DNA from: Tetragonia tetragonoides
Lineage: Eukaryota; Streptophyta; Magnoliopsida; Caryophyllales; Aizoaceae
NCBI GenBank assembly: GCA_038025085.1
Contig: CM076142.1
Coordinates: 32,642,001 to 32,706,000, forward strand
DNA: 64,000 bases
Reading direction: 5' to 3'
Positions 10,257 to 21,900 of this stretch are shown here, piece by piece. Position 1 is the stretch's first letter. Each line of letters starts with the position of its first letter. The notes beneath the pieces were generated by a model, which saw only the letters and a list, made by a program, of their open reading frames with translations, was not told the DNA's origin and did not search any database. Both the position numbers and the translations under genes were made by a program.

Positions 10257-11010
10257 AGTGAATAATGTTGATAATTATGCAAGTACAAATTTAATCCCAT
10301 AAATGAGTTCATTTGAAATGTCATAGTTCATAATTCAAAACGAAAATCAAGAATAAAATTGAAAGTAAGTTGCATCCTAAGGTTCTGCGTCAACTTTAGG
10401 CGCAATTGAATTTTCATCTAATTTTCTTATGAGGATGGTAGTCTTTGTGAAGATCTACTTGCTAAGCAATTCATGTTCTCTGGTGATGGGTCATTTATAT
10501 TGACATCATAGCTAGTTTGTGGAGGCAATTATGGTTAAGGTAACATGTTTCAACAGAATAATGGTGAGATTGCTGACATTTGTAAACTGAAGTTGCACAC
10601 CAAGGATCTGATCAAGATCAATGGCGATGACAGTAAGAAGCGTAGGAGATAGAACAAGCAAAAACAAGGGTAATATTGTCCTAACTTTTAGAAGGGTGTG
10701 GTATTATTTAAATTGGGGTTAATGCGAACTGTTATTTTAATAGCTTCTAAACTCATGTATATATAATTTCCTCGTCCTGTAATTACATTGTCATTTTATT
10801 ATGGTCTACAAGACACCAATCTGGCAGTAAATAGTTCTAAATATATAAATGGAAATATTTTAAAAATAAGATTTCCATATTTAGTGGTGGAGATCAACGA
10901 AAATGAATTTAATCTAGGAAACTACAAACTAATTTGTGTAGGTAGGGAAAAAAAAAGTAGTTTGCCGAATCGAAAAGCCGAAGCTAGGGTTTTATGCTAT
11001 CCGAAAAGTA
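10257..11010. other. Unassigned sequence, possibly internal region of the copia element
   Basis: Includes a stretch at about 10420-10660 with an interrupted plus-strand reading (e.g. GEIADICKLKLHTKDL, then a Lys/Arg-rich end) that I do not recognise. The part nearest 11010 is probably leader of the minus-strand copia element, since the primer-binding site lies at 11014-11025. No second LTR was found. Confidence 0.35.
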
Positions 11011-11013
11011 GCT

Positions 11014-11198
11014 GCTCTGATACCATGTAAATTGATGTGAATAATCTCACATACAATGCTTGATCTTTATTGATGTAATCAATCTCTATTTATAGGTACA
11101 AGAGTCCTAGTGTTATGTAAACTGTAGATTACACAATCTCTGTAATATTATACTAATCTAAAATATTTTTAAGATATACTAAATAATATTCCCTAACA
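11014..11198 (-). mobile_element. Copia-type LTR (173 bp) with tRNA-iMet primer-binding site
   Basis: On the minus strand the LTR starts TGTTAGGGAATATT at 11198 and ends ATTTACA at 11026. TGGTATCAGAGC (11025-11014), complementary to the 3' end of initiator tRNA-Met, follows directly. The LTR has a CTATAAATAGAG TATA-like box and CAATAAAGATC downstream, the usual promoter and polyadenylation layout. Only this LTR is visible, so it is a remnant or a very short (TRIM-like) element. Confidence 0.85.
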
Positions 11199-11487
11199 AA
11201 TTCATCGTCCCTTTCGTAAACCTGACTTTCGGTCAACTAGAAAAGGGATATCAGAAGGGCAGATTTTAGTTTTGTTGGGTACAAACCTTGGGCCTTTAAA
11301 AGCAGTTCCCAAATTAACCAAAATCAAGTTGGGGGCAACTGCCCCCTACAGCCTACCCAATACATTTGATCCGTCGTCCCATAATCCACGATACGAGTAT
11401 AAGAAAAGGTGGGAAAGGCTTCTATATAAGATTTGAGTTGTTTCATTATTTGTGAATTGTGAGTGAGCAATGAGCTCAGTGGGAAAT
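11199..11487. other. Unassigned sequence between the copia LTR and MITEs
   Basis: No ORF or repeat assigned. Contains a GTTGGGGGCAACTGCCCCCTAC hairpin near 11329-11350 whose role is unknown. Confidence 0.35.
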
Positions 11488-11685
11488 GGCTACCTCTACA
11501 TTCTGTGTATATTACATTCTCTTATTTTTTGTGAGTGGGAGGACAAATTTACTCCATGCTCCTTGCGATTTTAGGGGGTAATATAGGTATGATGAAAAGA
11601 GGAGAAAAGAAAGAGATGAGAGAGATAACACACAAAAAAAGGAAGACAAGAAAGTGTAATATACACAAGTGTATAGCTAACTTTT
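11488..11685. mobile_element. MITE family A, copy 1
   Basis: About 200 bp with inverted ends: GGCTACCTCTACATTCTGTG on the left and, on the minus strand, AGTTAGCTATACACTTGTG on the right. The interior GAGTGGGAGGACAAATTTAC and TTTTAGGGGGTAATA match copy 2 at 17005-17200 almost base for base. Confidence 0.8.
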
Positions 11686-11711
11686 AGCTGAAATCAGTGG
11701 GGATTGGACCA

Positions 11712-11874
11712 TGATTGCTATACACTTAGTGTAGTATATACACAAGTGTGTCTAGTGTCTATCTCTCTCCTCCCCATTGGGCCCTTTTAAATTTCATGGG
11801 GGGTAATATGGATATTTGGAGAGGAGAGAGATAAATACAAGCACACTTGTGTATACTACACCAACTATAAACTA
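11712..11874. mobile_element. MITE family B, copy 1
   Basis: Left end GCTATACACTTAGTGTAG; right end, on the minus strand, TATAGTTGGTGTAGTATACA. Interior TCTATCTCTCTCCTCC and ATTTCATGGGGGGTAATATG. It lies 30 bp from family A copy 1. A second copy is at 23028-23190. The terminal ACACAAGTGT-type motifs are shared with family A. Confidence 0.75.
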
Positions 11875-12435
11875 GGCATTTTTGGGTTAAATTGACTAGG
11901 AAATCTCTCAAGTTACTCTATCACAAGATCAAGGGACCCATGTGGATGGCAACGATGCAACATATTCCGATATTCCATATGCTGGGTGGGCAACAAGGCC
12001 AATGAGTTTTTCCCTAAAAAATACATTCCCCCTAATCATTACTTCTCCCCATTAAGCACACACCTTTCATCCCCAATTCCCCGCTGTTAAAATTTATACT
12101 CATGTCAACTTTTATTTATGGTTTGAATTGAATCCCACTAATCCCTATGATGGTGCTGCCCACCTCACGTTTTCTCTTTATTTCTCAATTGTCATCCATA
12201 TCTTATTTGACTCAACTACTCATCATTTTATATACTTGTTCGTGGTTGGTGCTACTTAATAGGGTACACGCTTATATTGATTTTTTTTTTTTTTGGTATA
12301 ACTACATGTTCACCTAAGTCTTTTAGGCCAAGATTAATCCTACTTGCACCAGGTCAGTTCACGAAAGAGTAAAATGCTCCCACTAAATAGTTTTTCCATT
12401 CACAAGATTTGAAACCACGACCTTGCATAAGGGAT
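11875..12435. other. Unassigned AT-rich sequence
   Basis: No coding signature. 12280-12420 contains a poly-T run and wording common in dispersed plant repeats (GATTTGAAACCACGACCTTG). It ends with GAT, the left target duplication of the CACTA element. Confidence 0.4.
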
Positions 12436-13146
12436 CACTACAAAAAAAAAAAGTTTTTTTACTGCGGAAAAAACCCGCCGGTAATGGCTCAAAACCGCCG
12501 CTGTGAAGCCTCAGCAGCGGAATCAGCGGCGGAATGAATCCGCAACTAAAAAGCTCGACGCTAAGAAATATAGCGGCGAAATTTATTTCCGCGCAAAAGT
12601 AATTAATCCGCCGCTAATCTCAGCGGCGGAATTAATTGTTTCCGTAGCTGAGAATAATTTATATAAAAAAAAAAAAAAAAGTAGACATCGAATTTTAGTC
12701 GCGCGACCTGTCTGTGCTCACAGCTGACCCCATGCGCGCCTGGTCCCCACAGTGACTATTTAATTCCTTGTGCCTGCTCGCGTGAGGATTTGATCCCTGG
12801 TCTCCTGCGTGGAAAATGGAGGCAAGACCAGCGCTCCACTTGCATGTCTCTTGTTAGTATAGTGTGATGTATTTTACTTAACCAATATTTGCCCAGTTGG
12901 AAAAAATAAAGTTAGCTGCGTAATTAATTAATTCCGCAGCTGATTTAGCTACAGAATTAATTAATCCGCAGCTAATATTTTTTTATTTTGTTTTATTTTT
13001 AGTAGCGGCGGAATATTAATTTTCCGCCGCTACGGAATTAATTCCGCAGCTAATTAGCGTCGGATTTTGTAATTTCCGCAGCTAATTAGCTACGGAATTA
13101 ATTCCGTAGCTAATTTCCGCAGCCATTTCTTGATTTTTTTGTAGTG
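12436..13146. mobile_element. Non-autonomous CACTA element (711 bp)
   Basis: Begins CACTACAAAAAAAAAAAG at 12436 and ends TTTTTTTGTAGTG at 13146, perfect inverted CACTA termini. It is flanked by GAT on both sides (12433-12435 and 13147-13149), the 3-bp duplication expected for this superfamily. Subterminal regions (12460-12660 and 12905-13125) are arrays of short palindromic units such as AGCGGCGGAATTAATTCCGC. The centre (12665-12900) is unrelated sequence with no transposase, so any movement would need an autonomous relative. Confidence 0.95.
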
Positions 13147-13149
13147 GAT

Positions 13150-15998
13150 GAGACTGCTGAACCACAGCAACCACTTATTGGTCTAACATTAATTGTTTAG
13201 TTATGCTCAATATTAAATACGAAAATTCAAACATGACGTAGGAAAAGTGTCTCAATTACCATTCACTTACACTCTTTTTTATTACCAAAAAATACTAAGT
13301 TTTTTGTTGGGAGTTTTTTTTACTTACACAAATCACTGCAATATTATACTCGAACTATAAGAGTCAACTTTGGAATAGCCAAAGGCCGAACTCTTAGCGT
13401 GTGGACAGTATCCCGTTTGGACGGAGAACATGGGGATTTTGTGTGTATTAAGATTGGCAATGGACCTTTTCTCTACCCAAAACCACTTCCCAGTGTCCCT
13501 CTCAAAAATTGTTGGGTAGGTCCCAATATTTCTAAGTGCACCATTTTTTCTCTCTTTTCCGTACAAAAATTAAAATAAGGCAGTTTTACAATGAGACGGG
13601 TCATTTTTATCAATAAAGATTAGGGGTGAATGTTCCAAAATAGTGAAACCTGAATTTATTTAAAAACTAATAATAAAACAAAGATCATAATCTATTAATG
13701 AGTAGATTTCCTATAAGACTTGTTATAATAATAAAGAAAAAAAGGTAAAGTATTCGCACTCATCGTATATAGCCTCCAAATATAGAATTATGAAAGTCTC
13801 AACCATTGAATTTGAAATGTCTAAGATATAAGGTTTCATGATAACCTCCTGATATAAGCTCACTTGATTTACACCTGATCATATATATCTCATTTCAAGA
13901 GCTTTATTTGGTGCGTTATTACATGAGGCCATATGCTTCAAGCATCAAGAACCACTTGGTTCAATGTTTATCCTAACAAAATTTAATTTGGAGGCTTCGA
14001 ATTCAAGTGTTGAAATGCCCATTTATCATTGTGATTGTATATAACTCATATAAGTATGCAAATAATACTTCGTATGCTAGTATATAAATAAGCACAGAAT
14101 ACATATCAGTAAAATCACTTTTTACATTATATATTAAGTATATCAGTAGAAGTACAGTGCCCCATGCTTTATTGGTGTATTGCTATTAGCTTTCCGCATT
14201 ATTTTCCTTAAAATAAAAAAAAATAAAAAATAATAGAGGAGCAAGATTTTTTGGTTCCATAACCCTCAATATCCTTACAAATGTGGCTCCACCAAATTAT
14301 GTACAAAGTACATAGCAGCTTCTACCGCCATGAGTGATGTTCGCAAACTAGAGCCTACTGATCTTCATTGAGATTCATGCTTCTTGTCCCACTATCTTTA
14401 TTTTTAACCGGGTCAAAATTAAGCCCTCCAAACTCATTATTTTGCTTGACCAAATCTGAACTCATCAATTTACTTTGTGCACGAGATCAGTTCAATTTCC
14501 GTGTGTAACCTCTTATACTTTTGTCCTTGGTGTATAAAGGTACTTAAGGTTTATGATTAGATATAATAAATTTGTCTACATTGTTCAACAACTTTTTTTT
14601 AAAAGCAAAATGAATATATAACGCAGTTGAAAGTTTAATGTTGACTGGGGTTTAAAATTCCCTATATGTTGCACATGTCCTCCCTTTGAAGTAGTTTGAA
14701 CATACAAGTCAAAAAGAACAATCACAAGATCGACTTCAGTAACAAAACATCATACATGAGGATGAGTTAAAAGTATAAGTGGTAAGTACTCCACTCTATA
14801 ATCTAATGATGATTAAGGGTTCACGTTCTCATCCGTATAAGGAGCATAACTCTTCTTCTACCATTTTTTTACAAGGAGTGTTTCGTTCTCTGCTTGACTC
14901 TGTCAGCCCATCAAAATTAGGTTGGCTTGTCCAATACTTATGGTTTGCAAACTATTACATGCATTCTTTTAGCAGCTAAAAAAAATCCTAAAACTATATA
15001 TATGGAGAATACTGTATACTTGCATTGTTAAATTTAGAGGATAAGGAATTATGTGACAACTAAATCTAGATTGAGTGTATTTTTTTTGTTCATATTAGGG
15101 ATATCACCATCGACTACAGTGACTATTTTTCGGCGATAATTTGTAAATATTTTAAAGGATGGGATAACTGGCCAAGAAATTTTAGCATGCTCCATCAAGA
15201 CCGAGAGTATTAACATATGTAGTTTAGATTATACCGGTACTTTGTTTCAAAGTCAATATAGAGATTATTAGGATTTTCTGGTTTGAAATCTGAAAGGATG
15301 TATTCCGTATATAACTCCGGTACATAAAGTGAGTTGCATGTTCAAGAGCAGGACGGAATAGTGGCACGTGAGAGGCATATGGATAGCCAACGTGCAAGCC
15401 ATGTGATGTGTGGACCTTAGAAGGGTCCCGCCAACTTTCACTGTTCTTGATCAAAAAGAATCACCAGGTCAAAAGAGGTCATTAAGAGCCCATGTTCACG
15501 TCCTCACTTTAAGATCAAGCACATGTTACGTTACTCTTAGAAAACTAAAATTATGAAGTGCCATCTACAACTTATAACAGTATTGATCAAGAGACAAATT
15601 CTGTAAAAATATTAATTGGAAGATACTTAGCTAACATGCTAGTAATAAAGACATTTCCCAAATTTGACGCAAATAAATCAGCTACAATTTCTTTTACTAT
15701 AATCTTGCTTTCAAGTTCAAATTTACCCCTATATATGCCTTTCGTAGAAAACAAATCAACACACGAAAAAAATACAACTTCGATATTCTAATTAAGGCCT
15801 AGAAGTAAATACGAATCCTAAGAGAAAGAAATCACCAAAAGAAAAAGAAAATTTAAAAAAAAAATCACACCTTACAATTGTAGGCAAAATATTGTTGTCT
15901 TTCCCATGTATGGTACAAATTAAACTACGAAAGGTTTAGATCCCATCTATCGATTGCTTACGCAATTTGATTCGAGTCCGGGAGTGAAAGTGGTGAGC
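13150..15998. other. Intergenic region 3' of the auxin carrier gene
   Basis: About 2.8 kb of AT-rich sequence. Short ORFs are scattered and show no recognisable domain. The part next to 15998 is the 3' untranslated region and downstream flank of the minus-strand auxin carrier gene; no clear AATAAA was found on that strand close to the stop. Poly-A and simple AAATAAAAAA stretches occur near 14210. Confidence 0.4.
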
Positions 15999-18900
15999 TC
16001 AATGATGAGGACGAGGAGGAGGAGCCACTGAATGTGGTGTTGGAGGCTTGCATTGGTAGCATTTAGCAAAGAGTCCAAATGTGTCAACTTGCTTGACGAA
16101 GTTTGCAATACTAGCCCATCCACCGAAACCAAATCCTACCACCAACACCCATACGACTATAAAGATGTTAAGAACGTACATCGCCGTCCAACTTGGAAGG
16201 AAGGATGGAGGCTTCTCTGCAGCATTCTGTAGATGAAAAATGGATCATGTTGCAATGGATAAACATTAGTATGGTATAGCGATAATTATAAGATTATTAA
16301 CATGAAAAAGAAAATAAAAAATTATGACTAAATGTCGAAAAGACATGGTCACAATCTTGGAAACTTTGAAGATGAAACGGTTACAATGTCTTGATCTTAT
16401 ATGACTACAAGTTCAACTTACATGTACTTTTTCATTGAATCGGACTAAATTAGACTGAACTAAACTGAATTGAATAGTGATATGTAAGTAAAAAAGTAGA
16501 TTATTTCACTTCATTAAAGTGAACTCCACTGAATTAAACCAACTACTGAGTAAGTGGAATTAAACACACCCATAATCGTCTTACTATTGAGCCTCACCCT
16601 GTAACCAAGGATATGGTATCAAGTGAACAAAAGCACCGATATATGCCAATTGGAAAGAAAAAGATATTGTTATAGAGATACTAATATTAGTGCATAAAGC
16701 TATTACTCCTAGTATAGAGTTTGCTGTGGGCAAAAGTACTGTACTAATTTGATTTAATTGTAGCACCATAGCTCATTGAATCATTGGATCACCATGACCT
16801 CACTTTTCACTATCTATCTATCTGATTCTCAGGGATTTAACAACAAAAAATCTCAAAGATTACCAGTAGCAAGAAAGTGGAGATCATAGTGCAATTTAGC
16901 ACTCAAATAATCAGTCATGTCATTACTCCTTTCCAGTTTCACACTACATTACATGTTATTGGTCAAGTCTTTCAGGAAAAGTTGGGTGGCCAAAACTCGG
17001 AAAGGGCTACCCATACACCCTGTGTATGTTATATCCTCTTGTCTTCTGTGAGTGGGAGGACAAATTTACCCCTTGCTCCTTGGGATTTTAGGGGGTAATA
17101 CGGGTATGATGAAAAGGGATAAAAGGGGAAGATGAGAGAGATAGACACAATAAAGAGGGGACAAAGGAGTATAATATACACAAGGTGTATGGCTAACTTA
17201 GTTGCCAAAAATGGCACAAGTAAAAAATAAATAAGTCAATTTGGACAGCTCACACTGAGAACAAAAGATATGAATACTACAATCTCCAAACTGTAGAAGA
17301 CAGGACTATCTTATCTGTGCCTAAAATTCCTGTGCAGTAACTGAATGAAAATGACACCCCACCAATCTGCTAGTATATCTTTTTGTAAATGCTTCAAAAA
17401 AATTCCAACATTTAATGCTCAACCCTAATAGGCAATGTAGCTAGGGAAAGTAAGAACCCAAATAAAAGTATAAAACCAAGGGAACCCACAGCCCATGTCT
17501 CAACCATTATTTAACAGGGATCCAAATTTCGAAAAGATATACACTACTATATTGTAGAGTTGTAGTGTATCTTAAAAGCTATCTAAACAGGTAATAGATG
17601 AGTTTTTGTTGTATAGATTATTTGGTGTGTCTATTTATTAGATAAGGTAGAATAATGAAAAAAGTATACTTGCCGATGTAGATAATTTTAAGATTTTACC
17701 GGTAATAGTGTGTGTTTTTTAAATAAATCGATCCAAATAATAATATATGAGAGAAAAAGTAGATTACGGAGATAAATTAAACCAATTACTAAAGAACACA
17801 CCCTATTGGAAGAAATAAGGTTTGACGAAATTCTTCTTGTTCCAATAGGACTTCCTATTAGATGTTCCTTTTGGATGTAGAATCGCGTAGAGTATTATAC
17901 TCTTATCTAGCAAGCAGCAACCAACCTTAAGCAATCCCTATGGAATTCTAGTTATGGGAGAAAAAAATCTTTATGAATCGTAACTCCTCAAAGTGAATCA
18001 AAAGACAACTAATATTCAGAGATTTTTTGTTTATCAAATAAATTTCTGATATGCATATCTCATAATTGATCAAAATCGTAAATATTATCTTAAATTTGAC
18101 CACCTAATAATTGATTGTGGGCCGGGATAAGAGGGGCTCATTAAGACATGTGAGTTGTGAGTCACAAGCGCAAAGGCAATGTCGGACATTTAGTACTTCG
18201 CATTTAAGTGATGCAACATGCAAGATATATGAGTGAAAAAAAGTTTAAAGTGAAATTAAATTCGAAAAAAGGGAGTGAGAGAGAGAGAGAGAAAAACCTG
18301 TCTTGCAGAGGCCTTTCTGTAAGTGAGCATATGTGCAAGAGCTGGGATGATATAGACAGTGAAGCTAACTAAGAGGGCACCCACAGCAGAATTGATGGGA
18401 CCAAAGAAGGGGAAAATTATTGCCAAGAACCATATTGGTATAACCACTGGTAGCCTTGCTAGTGCCCTCAAACATATGCTCTTTGTGTCATGCATTCCAA
18501 TCGCCTTCTCCCATACAAAGTACAACGGTGTACAAGCAAATCCGAACGTAATGAACTGCACATTAATAAATTATATCATCAAAACACATTATCTACTACT
18601 CGAAAATAGTTCCTCTGTTCCAATTTAGTTGTCGGGTTAGGTATTTGTGTGAGTCACAAATACCAACGTGGACGATTAAAGTGGAACGGAGGGAGTAGTT
18701 AATATTCCACTAACATTTTCTAAGGTATTAGTGTATTGGGTAATTGTTTTGACATTTAATATTTTAGAAATCATTTTTGTAAGTTAGTACGTATGTTTGT
18801 AAGATGTTTCGATATCTGCTACATATCATTACTTATTCACATAAGTGAATATATCTGTTAAATTTTTTTATATTTAGTGCAACTTGATCCATTTCAATAT

Positions 18901-21900
18901 TTATTTCTTACTACCTATATGTTTTAATTATAAATTAAAAATGAAAATGCTTTTTTTTGTTTTGTTTTAATTGACAAGAGCAGAGTAGTGTGATGCAGTG
19001 AATTTTGACCTGATGAATGAGCATCAAAATAACAGCAGCATCACGCCAGGCATCCTTAGGAAGGAGAGAGAAAGCATTTGAGTGGTTGAGGAGCTCATCG
19101 CCAAAGGCCCAGTAGACAGCAGTAGCAGATGGAATTGTTAGAGTAAATACATAGAGTGTGGCCAGCAGATAGATGTACTTGAATTTTTGAGGCTTCCACA
19201 TGGCATGCATAATTTCCCTGAAAATGTTAATCAACCAATGATTAATGGCAAATTACATATGGCTCCAAACTAATCATGAGATTGCTAAATAATTACGGAT
19301 AAAAAAAAATATTATTAAACTGGAACTTGACAGAATTATCTTTAATACATTGGATTCTTCAGTCCATGTTCGTTAACTGTACTCAATAGGGAGCCCTCAC
19401 AGTATACACATGGGTTATGATTAGGCAAACATAACGGTAACGTAATGAGCAAAGTTAGTCAAACCATACTTTTAATAACAACCCATATATCCATTATCAT
19501 GTATTATTCTAAATAATAAAAGTGATAATTTTCATTGAATTAGTAGTATTGTGTTGATTTTAGTGTTTTACCACCAAAATTAAAGATTTAATTTGTTTGT
19601 TGAAAGAATATGTACATTAATAACAATAATTACAATTATAGGTAATACTGTTTAAATATTATAAGAAAAGGTAGAAATTTTGGGTTTGTGTTCTTTTTGG
19701 GTACAACATTTTTATTTTTATTTATTTTGAAAATAATAAACATGGCTAACCTGAACACCACTATGATATGGGAAACTAATTAAAATAAAACTGCAGCATT
19801 ATGAAAAAAGTGAAAAAGAACACCCAATTTTTAATTTATTTTTATTTTTATTTTTTTGACAACCAGTCTTTAATTTACTTCAGAAAAAGAATGACAATCT
19901 TACACTTTATTTTAGGAACTTTTTTTAGTAATTTCATATTAGAGTGTGTTCTTTTTACTTATTGGACTTTACCCAATCAGTAAAAATCAGTGGTAAGACT
20001 TTACCCAATCAGTGAAAATCAGTGGCAAGACTTTAACCAATCAATGAGAGTCGGACCTTACTCAATCAGTGAAAATCAGTAATCGGACCCACATTCATTC
20101 ACACAGAATCAGTGACAATACCTTACTGAATCAGTGAGAATAAATTAAAGGACATTAACGAATCAGTGGAAATCAGTAACAAAACCTTACCCAATCAGTG
20201 AAAATCAGTAGAAAAACATTACTCAATCAGTGAGAATCAGTGAAAAAGAACACACCCTTATTACCCAAATCTACCACCATTATTCTTATCAAAAAAAAAA
20301 ATATCTACCACCATTATATACAGAGATGGGAAGCAACTGAAAGCGAACCCCTATGATATTGTCTAAGATGAAAATCCTAACGAGATCCTCGAAATTCGAG
20401 ATCACCGGCAAAAGCTGCCAAGAGAAGGCGCATAGATATACTCAAATGGATTAACTATAGTGACAGGGTAGCAAGCTTACACTGTGACAGCGTGCCCACC
20501 AAAGGTGTATAGTATGTTGGTGGCGCCGGTAAAATACAACACTAGCTTGTCTGGCCCTGTATGTGTTACCCCTTCAGCCTGTGCCACAAGTACGGGACAT
20601 GCTCAAAAAAAATTCACTCGTCGGAAAAAGAGTCATCAAATTTCTATTTTCGTTAGAAACCAATCATGTTCGGAAACAATCTCTCTTCTAGGCGACTAGT
20701 TAGGGGTAAGACTGCGGACATCTGGACCTCCCCAGACCCCGCCCTAGACGGGACACTTACTGGGTTGTTGTTGTTAGAAACCAATCATGATTTTTTTTAC
20801 ACTAAATAAAATTCCACTAAGCTGAATTATATTAAATTAAAGTAAGTTCTGAGAAAAAAAAAAAGTAGATTAGTAAACTGAACTCTACTAAACTGAGATA
20901 ACTTTATAAAACTTAATTTTCGGTCATTTTTCTTATAAGAAAAAAGTCCTTGGCAAAATTGTTAGTGGCACAGTAAAAATCTTTGGATTAAAAGATTTTC
21001 AACACTTAAAATATCAACTCCCGAACAACTATGTCATATAAATTATATTAAAACTGAGTCGTAATTGTACTCGTTGTCATCTTATCAATCCTTAAAACTT
21101 GGATAGTTTACTAAATGAAAATATTTGTTTTTTTCACTAAATTAAGCGCATAATAATATATTAGAGAAAACTATATTATTAAATTGAGCCAGAACTATTA
21201 AACAGCTAAATCGAAAAGAACACATCCTAATTTGTTATCAAGAAATTACAAGTCATATGTCCAGTAGTGATAAATTAATTCCTTTGTTTATGCCATTGGT
21301 AAAAAGTTCACAACTAGGGGATTAAAGAATGTTGTGGTACCTGGCCACCGACAAGAGCCGCAATGGTCATGTACCAAGCAGTGTAAGTAGTCATTCCAAG
21401 GCCAAGGAAAGACCAAATCCGGTAGTTATGGAAAGAGGGGATGAACACCGTCGTAGCACAGCAAGCTCCAAAAATATATGTCCATGTGCGTTTGTCCAAA
21501 TGGTCATTGATGTAGTAGATGTTACTGTACCCAAACAACAATCAGCCAAAATATTGTTCAAACAAAAGTCCATTTTTTTAAAAATAAAGAAAGAAAGAAA
21601 TAAATTGAAAGAAATAACGCCAAAAGCGGAAAATTGAACCTTGCGCAACCAATAAGTTGAATGACGGATCCAAAGAGAAGAAAAGTACAATTGAAGGCTA
21701 GTCCCACTACTTTCCAGTAAGGTCCCAATAATCCATCCAGAACTTCAAACCACTGCATCAAAAGAAAATGAAAAAACCATTATAATGTGATTTTACCAAA
21801 ACTTAGTAACAATTTTTTTCGAGTTCGGATATCAAAAAAATTGTTACCAAAATTTCGAATATCTGTTAATGAACACCTCTAAATATTAACGGTAGTACGA

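Noticed and set aside
13333..13566. 77-codon minus-strand ORF downstream of the CACTA element
   Set aside because: No recognisable domain, no splice context; chance ORF in intergenic DNA.
15222..15454. Plant gene on the minus strand near a CACGTG motif
   Set aside because: One G-box-like word and a short ORF without domain are not evidence of a gene.
19960..20240. CRISPR-like direct repeat array
   Set aside because: The repeats are degenerate, without distinct spacers, and lie in a plant intron inside a MITE.
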